This document shows, piece after piece, positions 1-12,000 of a DNA stretch of 64,000 nucleotides (its first letter is position 1; every line of letters begins with the position of its first letter). The stretch comes from Neelides folsomi. Taxonomy: Eukaryota; Arthropoda; Collembola; Neelipleona; Neelidae. Below the pieces are notes generated by a model that saw only the letters and a list, made by a program, of their open reading frames with translations, made no database searches and had not been told where the DNA came from. The translations under genes and the position numbers were made by a program. Location of the stretch: the NCBI GenBank assembly GCA_034687125.1, contig JAQGBZ010000082.1:62001-126000 (forward strand). Reading direction: 5' to 3'.

Positions 1-357
1 TTGTCCGGTACCCAAATTATGTCCGGTCCCGATTTATGTCCGGGGGTGGAACCTGAGATTTTTAATTATATCCGGGTCCCTAAATATATCCGGATCACTT
101 TTTGAAATGCGCGATAAATTAAGTATTAACATTAAATAATAACTTGAAGCAAACGAAGCTGTTACTTATGACAATATCAGCTACTCTTCATCAGAAGAAT
201 CTTGTTCTGAAGCTTAAAATTTAATAATTTTTAATAAAAACATATTTTTAAAATAGTCCAATCCTAAATTATTTTTATATCCGGTACCCAATTTATATCC
301 GGGGGTTAGAGGCAATGATTTTAATTATGTCCCGGGACAATTCTTGGGTTAATACGG
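1..357. mobile_element. TA-flanked TIR element, copy A, cut by the window start
   Basis: The right end is TTAATACGG followed by TA (358-359). Reverse-complemented, it starts CCGTATTAACCC and soon reads TGTCCCGGGACAT, the same layout as the element at 32692-33078. Both flanks carry several copies of a short subterminal unit built on ATRTCCGG. Between them, 146-217 (+) encodes an acidic peptide ending SSSEESCSEA then stop. It aligns with the tail in the other copy: both have NEAV followed by a Ser/Asp/Glu-rich end. I infer a non-autonomous DNA transposon keeping the 3' end of its parent's transposase frame. The first 15-20 bases of the left end probably lie outside the window. The superfamily is not certain; TA duplication suits Tc1/mariner/pogo relatives. 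Confidence 0.7.
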
Positions 358-3300
358 TAAATTGTATAAAACAAAGTTTTAAATTAACCAAGCAGCTCTT
401 GTCAATTTTCAAAATGTCTAAAATGTTAATTAAACAAGTTCTTTACAATAATATCCGATTACTCGAATAATAAAGTTAAATTCTTCGTAGGCTTATTGCT
501 ATTTTGCCTTTGAAAATTATTCTCAACTTGAATTATTTGACAGACAATTTCAATACAAAGAAGATATAAATTTTGCTATTCAAAAATAAAATCATCACAA
601 GGACTGGTGCGATATTTTCAAAAGGCCGCTAATAATGTAATAATACGTTCCGCTGAAAAATTCCCCTCGACTTCGTTTTTGTCTATTTGTATACATTAAA
701 GTTGTACAGAAAATATGAAGATTCGAGACGGAGATTTTGATCATGAATGAATCATATTTTATTACTATGATATAGCCACTGATTTCACTTTTTATCCTTT
801 TGAAGTTCAATGAAGTAGAAAAGAAAGTTTGACATGTTTTTGAATATCCTTCGGAGCTTATCACAAATGTCGTTTCGGTTTAATGCTACTGGCGTTAAGA
901 ACTTGGAAAGTCAAAACAGAAGTTTTTATCAATTCAAAACTTTTGCGTCTTACTTTAAGAAATTTCTTCAACTCTTTAATTATACAAATTATACCAAGAT
1001 ATGTATTCCTTATATAAATAGTTATATAAATTAGAATAATGAAAATGATCCAAGTTATAAAAGTTGATTCTGAAATTGAATCTTCAACAATTTTTATTTA
1101 AATTTGAATTAAATTGAAAAGAGTCTGACATGACTTAAAATTGAATTACAATTAGGAAAATGTCATTTCTTTAATTAATTAAATTTTGTATGATCAAAGA
1201 AATTCGGAATTAAAATAATATTTAGATGATGATTGAATTCAAATTTAATTTAAGATGGTTGGTTAAGTAATTTTGAATTTCTTTTAAGATTAGCAAAAAT
1301 CATGATGAGATTTTAGGTCCTTGCCATTCTTAAATCATTTCAACATGAATTAATTGATTTTTAATTTTTGTATTATAAAAATTGGGTAATTTTTATTATA
1401 ATTTGCAATATATGTGAATTAATATTTTTGTATTTAATAAAAAGGATGGGCGGTTTGACCTTATAGGGCTGGAAATCTTATATGTGTTTACTTTTAAAAA
1501 GGCAAAGTCCTAACATTCATCTCCTTATCTGTTTGAATGAGTAATGAGATATTCCCAACACTCAGAACATTTACACTCTCTCAAATGAATTAAATAAATT
1601 AATCCGCCTATATGTGGGAGACTCCACGATGGCAAATTGAAGACGTCGCATTGTGAAAAACGAGTTTTTTTGTCTCCAATAAAGAAACCGCAGTTTCCTC
1701 TTCATTTTTCTCCCTTTTTTCTTCTCTCTGGTTGAATCCTTATCTTATGTGGAGAGTCCTTTGATTCTCTTTATCTCCACTTCATCTGTAGAACAATGGG
1801 AGAAAGATTATGTTAACTCCCACACACAATAACAAAAATTAGCAATGAGCCATTTGGAGGTTGTAAATTTATAAATGTTGATGCTTCAGTTTCTGATATA
1901 CGATAATAGAAATATAATTAATAAAATAATAATGTGTTTACGTGTTTCAAGTTGAGTTTTGACAATCGGAAGACAACAATGTGTCAACTTGTGCATGACA
2001 TTTACATAATGCCTTGGATTATCCCATGGATGGATGGACAAACATCTCTTTATTCACTACTTTGGCAATTCACTTGACAATCTTCTTATGACGACTCTTT
2101 TCACTATTTTCCACCTATTTGAATGGATACATTAAATTGGATTAATTATAGGAAAAATTTATTAATGCTTTACTATATTATGTATAGCAGTACAGCTTAA
2201 GTGTCTTTTTGTATCAATCCTTATTGTTATTGTTAGATTTCAGAAGATGTTTAATTCAACCAATTTGCAAATTATACAGAGTAAACATAGTACAAATATT
2301 TATTTCTTGTTTTATATTACCTTACATATCTTTAGTTAAAATTAGGTAGCTACATTCAGATATGAAGAATTCATAAAATGTAATGTAGATGTACTTACAG
2401 AAATAGTATTATATTACCTATAGTACTATATTGGAATTTATTTATACTATATACATGGGCAATTAATTATATATTATGGTGAACAATATATAAAACAAAA
2501 CATCGATTTATTATTTTAAGCATATGGAATTCTTGTATAGATTTAGATCCATTTTCATATTTTCATCTCAACATGTGGAAATAAATCAATATTGTATTGA
2601 AATGTTTAGAGTTATTATTTACAATTATTTATAAGGATCCATATACAAGATGGATAGGATACATATACATATGTAAAGTATAGCAGTACCAATATAGATT
2701 ACATATGTGCTGTATAATATGTATACGATACCATAGATACCTCTATATTATTTATGTTATATTTGTACTTACTTTACTATGAACCTACACTCTCAAGTTT
2801 TCTACTAATCTTTGGTATTTATTGTTATAAGAAAATGAACACACTTTGTGAAACACGACACGATTTACAGTAATTGTAAGTATGTATATATAACCCAGGG
2901 TAAGTATAATATTTATTATGTTTTATTTATTATATAGATTATTATATAATCTTTATAATAATAGAACAAATGGATCAATTTTCACTCTCTTATATTCTAT
3001 TTTTGGAATATTTCTCTCTACGAACCGAATGAGTATGTATGTTAACATATTACGAGATCTCGAATTGAATGAAAGGAAGATATTTTTATTTGTTATAGAC
3101 GAAAGTATTCCATAATTCTATCAGTAATAGACCTTGCCATAATTTCTTTATAATAATAAAAGGCTTTGTCCTGGTGAGAATTTCCTTTCGAATCTTCTCA
3201 TACTTTCCATGAAACATCTCCGAGAGCTCAAAGCCCTTAAAATCCCAAATGTCTAAATTGAGTTTAGCAATATATGAAGAAAATACTAAAATGATCATAA

Positions 3301-4905
3301 TGGTTTATACGAGGGAATAAATTTTATTCGGCAAATTTTATTATAAAAGAATATTACTTTATAAAATGAATGAAATTCTGGGAATAATTAACTTTTTTCC
3401 CTATCAAAGGGAAAGAGTGAAAAGAGAGCTGAAGGGAGAATTAAATGCTGATGAATATAAATAGAGATCAAAAATCTTTGGTTCAATTTGGCTGGACATG
3501 AAGTCTGAAAGTTGTTGGGTTTGGGAGGGTTTTACATGGCAGGAGCAAAAGGAGGAGGAGGAGAGAAATCAAGGAAACCTTTTGCCCAGTTTGCCTTTCA
3601 CCTTCCTCCTCGACGCTCCTTTCATTCTCCCATATATTTGAAGAGACAAACTAAGAGATAAAAACGTTACTTTCTTCAGTATAATATTCTTAATATCATA
3701 TATTTATTAGTTATAATAATTCAATGATTCACTATTAGTAAATATAAAATAAAATATTATTTAATCTAGAAAATGGGAATTCAAGCTTAAATTTAAATAT
3801 TTTTATTATTTTTATAATTTATACTAACAACAAGTTTTAATATTTAAGAGAAATTATGTTATAAATTATTTTTAAGGAATTTAACAATATATATAATTAT
3901 ATTTACTTTGAAAATTTCAATTATTGAATCAAGACTGAAAAGTTAACTTAAGCCTAGTCATTTAAATTTAACCATTGTATGTATTAGTTGCTTATGAAAT
4001 CCCATAATATGAGTGAACATAAATACAATATTTTTTAAGCTTGAATAGGAATATCACGTGATGTTAATTAACATTGTGTTAAAAGTGTCTTGAAAGATTC
4101 TTTAACAGACTGATGCAAATGAACCGTAAGTTTTTTTAACCATAATGTATTTATCCTATTCTCTTTTCATGAATATGCATTCATACATCTGTTCTTATGA
4201 CTTACATGTATTTAATACTATACAATAAGTCAATGGATTAGTTCAACATGTTTTTGCATGGTATTTGGATACAAATTTTTCTGACTGGCAATGATTTTGG
4301 GATTAACTTAGAATGTTGGTAACTTTGTATATAAATGGGGAATAATGGTAATATTTGATTTACATGATTACATATTTGATTACTGATTGAATTTTATAAA
4401 AGGGGAAAAGTTTTCAAAGGTTTGCCAAGTATTTTTAACAAATATCTGTCAATAATAAGGATGGTATTTATTAATAAAGATCCTTTATTGATTGTGGATC
4501 GTAAATTGTAAAGAATAGGGTCAAAAAGTTTTTTGTGAGAATTCGGTCATAGGGTGATTTATAATACAATCCCACTTTCTAATTACTCCAAAAGTTTTTA
4601 TTTAATCGTTTATAAACTTTTTCTTCCAAACTTTGGTCATGGCGCAAATTAAGTGAATGCAATGTAGGGAAAGTTTTATCCAATTTCTTACTGTTAGTCC
4701 CAATTGGAACAGAGTTTAGAGGAATCGTCATGTTCTTATCACTTTTACCTTCAAATGATCTTCATCTATTTAACAAAAGAAACGGTCTCAGAGCAATTAA
4801 ATTTGTCACAATATGTATTTGGAGCTAAAATTAAAATCATTGACAATAAAACTCAATTTACTTTAATTATCCAATTGATATTAATTTCTGGTAATGATTG
4901 ATTTA
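358..4905. other. Intergenic AT-rich DNA, no gene recognised
   Basis: The stretch is AT-rich with many TATATA runs. Short open frames occur but have no recognisable domain, no convincing splice context and no codon bias. A less AT-rich, pyrimidine-rich patch at about 1620-1800 and a purine-rich patch at 3540-3600 are the only breaks in composition. They could be regulatory, but nothing shows it. Confidence 0.6.
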
Positions 4906-4907
4906 TA

Positions 4908-5465
4908 TCGGGTGGCCCAGGGTTAACTGAGTATTTTTGATCATCCCTAACTTTTTTTATTTTTTACCTGAATTTTCTCAAAGAATATTATTATACGCTC
5001 AATGCATCATACAACTAGAAAATTAATCTTAATTTGTGCTTTGAGCACCACTAGCTTCAGCGCAGCGTTGAAAAGGAACTTCGACAGCCCCCAAATTAAT
5101 TTACACACATAGCAACGGGTATTTCTGGACGCTTTGACAATCCCATCCCCAACCACTCAGTTTTTTCTTTTGGGGTTATGTAAAGAACAACAATGTCTAC
5201 AAAATCCCAATAACCCTTGTGAAGCTCATAGTTGGAATTGTCCAAGCGTTCAGTCCGCTTCTTTTTGCTTTATGTAAAATAGCTTGAGAAGCTTCCAAAG
5301 GTTGTTTGAAACGCAGTATTGAAGTAAATGGGGCAATCACATATTGAGATTATTATTTTAGTTGTCTGATGCATTGAGCAAAAAATGATAATCTATGAGA
5401 AAATTGTAAAAAATAAAAAAAGTTAGGGATGATCAAAAATACTCAGTTAACGTTGGGCCACCTTG
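4908..5465. mobile_element. 558-bp MITE with TIRs of about 110 bp, TA-flanked
   Basis: The left end reads GGTGGCCCAGGGTTAACTGA and the reverse complement of the right end reads GGTGGCCCAACGTTAACTGA. Similarity continues for about 110 bases into both arms (TATTTTTGATCATCCCTAAC in each). TA dinucleotides lie at 4906-4907 and 5466-5467. The inner part, read on the minus strand, has short protein-like stretches interrupted by stops that could be transposase remnants, but I could not name the family. It is a degenerate non-autonomous TIR element, most likely Tc1/mariner-like by its TA flanks. Confidence 0.75.
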
Positions 5466-5467
5466 TA

Positions 5468-6060
5468 TAATGGGCTTTGAAACATTGTAATTTTAAATAA
5501 TTGAAAACTTTAGAATTTGAGACGCTTTAATAGTAATTCTTATCACCATATAATAAGAACTAAACCATTAGGATTAATTAATCTTGATTTGTTGAATTTG
5601 CTTACCTAATTACTTCCCATGAACTCACAGTGCCGATATTGAATGTTTGAACTCAGAAGTTTGAAATTGAAAGGAATGGAATAATTAATTACTGGCGTCT
5701 AGCCATCACTTGTTATTCCAAAAGGAACAGATTGGAATTGAGGAAGGAGATGAAATATTAATAAGAGGAGATCTTCTTCAAATACAAATTAAACCTCGTT
5801 TCTCTCCTTTCCTCTTTGAAAGTCAATTAGATTTAGTACAAGGAACAAAATATTTGAAGGAAAATTACATGAATGAATATTGGCTCTAAATATACTTTAT
5901 ATATCTACATTGCATATATAGGGTATATGAAGAGTAGGAACACACATATGGAAATGTATGACTGGGCGTCTTTGCATAGGTGATCGAATATTTATAATGG
6001 TGTGAAGGGTATGAAGACATGTAAAGAAGATGAAAGAGTGCGACAGTGAATCTTGGAAAA
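5468..6060 (+). promoter_or_regulatory. Upstream region and 5' UTR of the peptide GPCR
   Basis: About 590 bases separate the MITE from the receptor start codon. A TATA-rich stretch lies at 5885-5935. An upstream ATG at 6011 opens a 12-codon frame that stops just before the main start, a possible uORF. No other feature was identified. Confidence 0.3.
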
Positions 6061-9000
6061 ATGGATGAGAAGCTGAGCAGCACGATGAGTTTGGAAAATA
6101 AGTCTTTGTACACAGTGGAGCGGAATGGGACCAGTGAGGATTTGTTGAGCACGAGTGATCCAAATGGATGGACAGGAGTTGAAATCCAACGAGTTGTCAC
6201 CCTTGCCATTCTCATGTTCACAAGTCTCGTGGGGAATTTGACGATCATCCTCATCCTCACTTGCTCAAAGTACTCGAGGAAGCAAATGTCCAGAGTCAAC
6301 ATTTTCATCGTCAACTTGGCCTGTGGAGATTTGGCTGTCACTCTCATCGTAATGTCGTCAGAGCTTCTGTTTGAAGTGAGTCAGTAATTTACTAGTATAA
6401 TTACTACATTAATTTAGATTCTAATAGGAAAGCTAATTTAATATTTCTGAGAAATTCATTACATTAGAAAATTAAGACTTATATCGTAATAGGAAGTTAA
6501 GCTTTGACTTTCTAATTATAGGGATGCTATCATAAGATTTAAAGATTTAAAGAAAATTGAAATAAGCAATTTCTACATACCGTACAGATGTATGTATTAT
6601 TTATTATACTCGTTGATTATTTACTTATATTATTACCTTATAAATTATGAATATGTATGGTGTACTACTCAAATAAGTCCTTTGACATGAAATACAATTG
6701 TGAATCATTTCCAAGGAATAATATATCATGTATGGTGGAATTATATACTCTTTTTCAAATTACTTGAATTTATATGGCTTTTGTAAAACTTTGAATTTCA
6801 ACGAGTCGAAAAGCTGGAAAAGACACAAAGACGAAGGCAAAGTTTTCATTGTCTTTAGATCTTGGGCATTGGGTCTTATTAAACTACATAACTAGTAACT
6901 TAATTTGATGTACATTATAAATATGATATTGTATTTGTAATAGAAAGAATAGTAGTATGAGATAGAGCCATGTAGAGAGAGATTACTGTATGTTTCTATT
7001 TAATATCTTTTATAGCTCGCTCTTTCGTTCAAGTATTAAAATAAGCAATTTACTTATTTTTAGGACGAATTAATAATTCATACGCTGTATAGGTGTGGGA
7101 TAGATATAAATCATTTTCGCTAGTGATACCTTACATACTTAACGTTCTTTAGGTATATTAGAGTATAAGTATTTGGGACCTTGTATTAACTAACATTAAG
7201 TGTAACATTAGGAATAGGTATATAAGTAAAGTATGCATCATCTTCCACCGCAAAATGGGAATAAATACATAAAGGTGATTTTGAATGAAGAATGAGAAAA
7301 GTTGAATTGTGGTGACTCGCCCGCGTGGCCCCATGACGAATTTTAATAAACTAAATGCTCTTTATTTTGACTCTATTCAGGCTTCAGAATGTTAACAAAG
7401 GTTACGTGAGAATCCCTCAGAAAGAAAGTAACTGAAACTTCGCTTTTTGATGCCTTCGTATAAATATCAAAAGTCCTATATTAAACATGGAAAATTTTAC
7501 ATGAGAAATTCTTCATTTTTGTCACTTTATTGATTACTTTTATGTACCTATATGTACCATACATAGATGCCAACAAATGAGTATAAATATCCATAAATTT
7601 CTTGGAGTTTAAGTAAAACCTTAAAATTATTAATACGATTAATATCATATATAATACCCACCATTATAAATAATTATAGTCTATATACGTATTTATGTAT
7701 TTAGCTATACATTATGTTGTACGAAATGTACATTTAAGGGTACTATATTAAAGTACACTGATATAAGGTCATAATAGCGTTCACAATACTTTACATTTTT
7801 TATAAGATATTTTTCTCGTTATATTGATAAATATAATTGTGCTTTATTGATTTCTCTCAAGTTCCAACCAACAATAAGAACTTCCATTCCATTAAATCGT
7901 ACAAGACCCATGGGATCTTGATATAATGTAGGATATACAGGTATACACATAAATATATAAACAGGCGTAAAAGCGGGTTTTTATATTCAATTTACTACGC
8001 AATCAAACGTCATTGTTTTAACTTTTCTCAATTAGTTAAGAAGAACGATTTTTCTTGTTTTTACGCATAAATTCCTCAAATGTTCATCGATCAATATTTT
8101 CAAAAGTCCACATTTAGAAAGAAAAATAAAAAACTTTTTCTTGTTAACTTCCAGAGTAAAGAATCAAACTTCAATGCTTACTTTTAATATAAAACAATTT
8201 TTAAATACAAAAGTGTTGTTTTTCCTTCCAATTTCTAAACTTTAATAAAATCAAATATTTAACCCAATTACCTATAAAATATTTAATATAGTAATATATA
8301 CCATATGTATGTTATTATATGTACTAAAATATAAACACACTTCCTTTAAAAAGTTTTTTTTCCAAAATCGGATATTCGTAAATTGAGGAACTCGTGAGGA
8401 TTATAAAATTATCCTTAATGTGAGAAAAACTTAGGTAAAAGAGCAGATATTTTATTATTATACATGCACACGTTCTATATAACTAATAATAAACTACAGT
8501 AGATATATTTATATGGTATTTAATAGAAATAAGTAAGGGATATGATGAACATGAGATCTTTTATGTTTACTGTCAAAAATAACTTACGAATTGATTGACT
8601 CATAAATATAACTCAAACTGTGAGTGAGTCTGGAACCTATACTTAAAAATACTTATATTGATACTAGTCGTACTATATAACTGCATACTTAAGTAAATAA
8701 TCCATAAAATACAAGTACTTGTATATATAAGTATAAATATTATAAATTAGGTAGAATCAATATTAAACACATGTTCATTTGTATATAAAAATATGATATA
8801 AAAATTATAAATATGATTAATGTCTGAATCTCATTTGGCAGGTTATGTTTATGTATGTTAGTTGGAAATTGCATTCTAAATAAATACACGTTAGTTCAAA
8901 CAAACCTTCTGGATTCGATATTCACACAAAATGACTCAAGTCGTTTGATTTGATGAATTGGATCGATTTGACGCGAAATGTTAATGGGAATTCGTTCACG

Positions 9001-12000
9001 TTGAATGTTTAATGCTTTTATCGATATTACTTCATGAATTTCATATGAAAAATTTTTATACATATTTTTATATTTAGCAATGGCATATGTATCTCTCAAA
9101 ACACTTACATATAGTATATTTATGTAAGGAAAATTTTAAAATTCGGATCCGCAAAAAATAACTAAAAATGCATCTAGAGAAATGGAGCAACGCAATTAAT
9201 TAATGTTTATGGTTTTGACCCGTTTTGAACTTTTAACGTAAGAGAAACTCAAGAATTATGTATGTAAAAAAATTTATTGGGAAACTTAATAAATATTTAA
9301 ACCCTAGTTAGATTTACCTAAAAGTATATTTATATTAAACAAAGATTACAAGAAAACTAAACAAGGTATGAGTTTGAAAAAGAAAGTCCGAGTTTGGGTT
9401 GAACAAATAATAATGAATATTTTATTACAGGTATTGAATAAATATTTGTGTTAAATTCGTTAAATCCTGCCTTTAACCTTTTAATTGTACATGCTGGAAC
9501 CGTGGGGTCATATTACCAAAGACAACACGCGTTTTGGAAGTTTCATAATTTACAGATTAGTTCCAAAGGTTTATGTTCAAGTTTAATTAAATCACCCTTA
9601 GGGTGAGATTCCATTAAACTCTGAGTGGTTGTAATCTTCTCACGGTGGACTTAATAAATTGGATCTCCTAAAATGTTAAATCCCTCTTAGATTTCCGGAG
9701 AATGGAAATTGGGGAACGTCGGTTGTAAGATGATTTCCTATGTTCAAACCGTTACTCTTTCCTCCACAACCTATCTTCTTATGGCCATGAGTTGGGACCG
9801 ATATCAAGCCATTTGCCGCCCTTTGGACTTCAACCCAAGTGCGTCGAGGGCGAAAAGAACGGTGATCGCCGCCTGGGTCGCCGCCTTCGTCTCCGCGCTC
9901 CCAAATCTCCTCATCTTTCTCCAGGTTAGAAAAATGGGAAAAAGTGAATAATAAGGGAAAATTCCAATTTCCCCCAAATTGATCCTTGGAGGGAAAAGCA
10001 ATCCCTGTCTATTTGTCCTTCCACTTCAGTCGAGACAAGACAGGGAAAATCTATCAAAAAATCTTCTTTTACCATCCCACTCACTTGAACACGCTTTGAT
10101 ACTCGGCCTTTACATCTACCATATGGAATATTTATATTATCCTTTTGGGGGTTTCAAGGTCTACAAGGTTGACCACTTCGCATTTTTTCAAAATTAATCC
10201 AATAATTGAAAATTTTTAACAGACATCATATGGCTGATGAAACCCATTATTATATTAAGAGAAAACTTATAAGTTTTAGAGTACATTGAGCACAAACACT
10301 TATTATGTGCACAGGGACACCCTGTATGTTGGTAATGTATTTGGATGAAATAATAGTTATATAGATATGAAAAATTTATAAAGATTTCTATACTATGTAT
10401 ATTATGTGTTTGTTACTTACTTTATGGTCCAATCCACGCGGAATGTAAAATCGAGATAGTGAGAAACCCATGAGGCCCTCTCAATATACCCCAAAGTCCT
10501 ATACTTGTAACACATGATAAGTATAGATGATCAAATCAAATATACTCTATATACATAGTTGTACATAATGCATACTTAAAAGTGACTTCAATCCTTGAAC
10601 GTATGGCTAAAAAATCCTGTGTTACAAGTATAGGACTTTGGGGCATATTGAGAGAGCCTCAAAGGTTTTTCACTATCCCGATTTTACCTTCCGCGTGGAT
10701 TGGCCCTTATGCAAGGTGCGCCATTATCTTTTTAAGCGATTGTTTATTTAAAAAAGAAAGAAACTTATGGTGCACCCTGTACATGTAATTTAATTTTCAT
10801 TGAGTTATACATATGTTTAGATTACATTAATTTAGCTTAGTTGTTTAATGGGGGAAGGTCGGTCTCCATGTCAGTAAATTGTCTTTTCAATCAACTGTCC
10901 ATGTGCTAGTCGAATTATTAAAAAATATTCTAAAATGCTCAGGCGAGATGTGGTTTAATATTCAAACGCACATAAATTGGCAATGGCCCTTGTAGAGATT
11001 TTTAAACATTAGTCTTTAATCGCGGAAATGTTTTTCAATAATTAATTCCTATGTAACGAGTATAAAAACTTTATATAAATAATTCCTTAAATCCCTAGAA
11101 AAAGATATCTAAAGACAAACTCATTCTCGAAGTTTGATGAATTAAGCAACATTTAAGTAAAAAAATATTCGGGAATGCGCTAAAGGACGAGTAAACGAAC
11201 ATCACGGGCAAATTTAATTATTATTAAATATATTTGTAAGTTTGTAAGAGAATCTTTCAATTTACATGTCTTTATTACTAATTGAGCGATTCAAAGTAAA
11301 ATGTAATATAATCATGGGGAAGTCATGTAATTTAGCAAATTGGAATTTACGACTAACTATTATACATAAACTAGAATATACATATACTAGAATATGCATG
11401 TATGTAGTTATTGTCGATGCACATGTGGGTTTATTTAACATAGAGAAATGGAGATGATTTTTGTCCTTTATAATTAAATCTCGTGTATGAAATTGAACAT
11501 TTCTCAAAATGATTAATTCAATTTAAATAATTTGTTTTTCCATAAACAGGTCGAGGGCGGGGGCGGATTTGAATGTCTCTCTGATGGATATACCGCTGAT
11601 TGGCAAAGGAAGGTTTATTTCATTTGGCTCACCATGAGCGTCCTGATAATTCCAGCAATTTGGATGGCTTTTTGCTATTTCAATCTCGCACGTGTCGTCT
11701 GGCAACAAGGGAATACGCAGAACATGTCTGAAGCTGGTGAGGATTTAAATTCGCAATATAATTTAATGTGAAATCTTCCACTTTTCCGTATTATAGCTAG
11801 AGTACTTTATTTCACTTATATTTCTATATAATTAAAACTCCTATAGAGTTTTTTCTTTGTAAGTAAATGAAAGATTCATTGAGGGCGATTGATTAAAAAA
11901 CGCTGATGGGTCTAAAAAAACACATCGTAATTTTTCCTCCGTGAGCTCCATTGGTAAAAAGAGTAAAACACAAAAGGGATTTGTCGCAGTTGAATTCTTT

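Noticed and set aside
6046-6060. Upstream in-frame GTG as GPCR start
   Set aside because: Nuclear genes start at ATG in nearly all cases; the ATG at 6061 is the first in frame.
10582-10788. 68-codon open frame in GPCR intron 2
   Set aside because: It is the right arm of the foldback element read as protein; no transposase motif.
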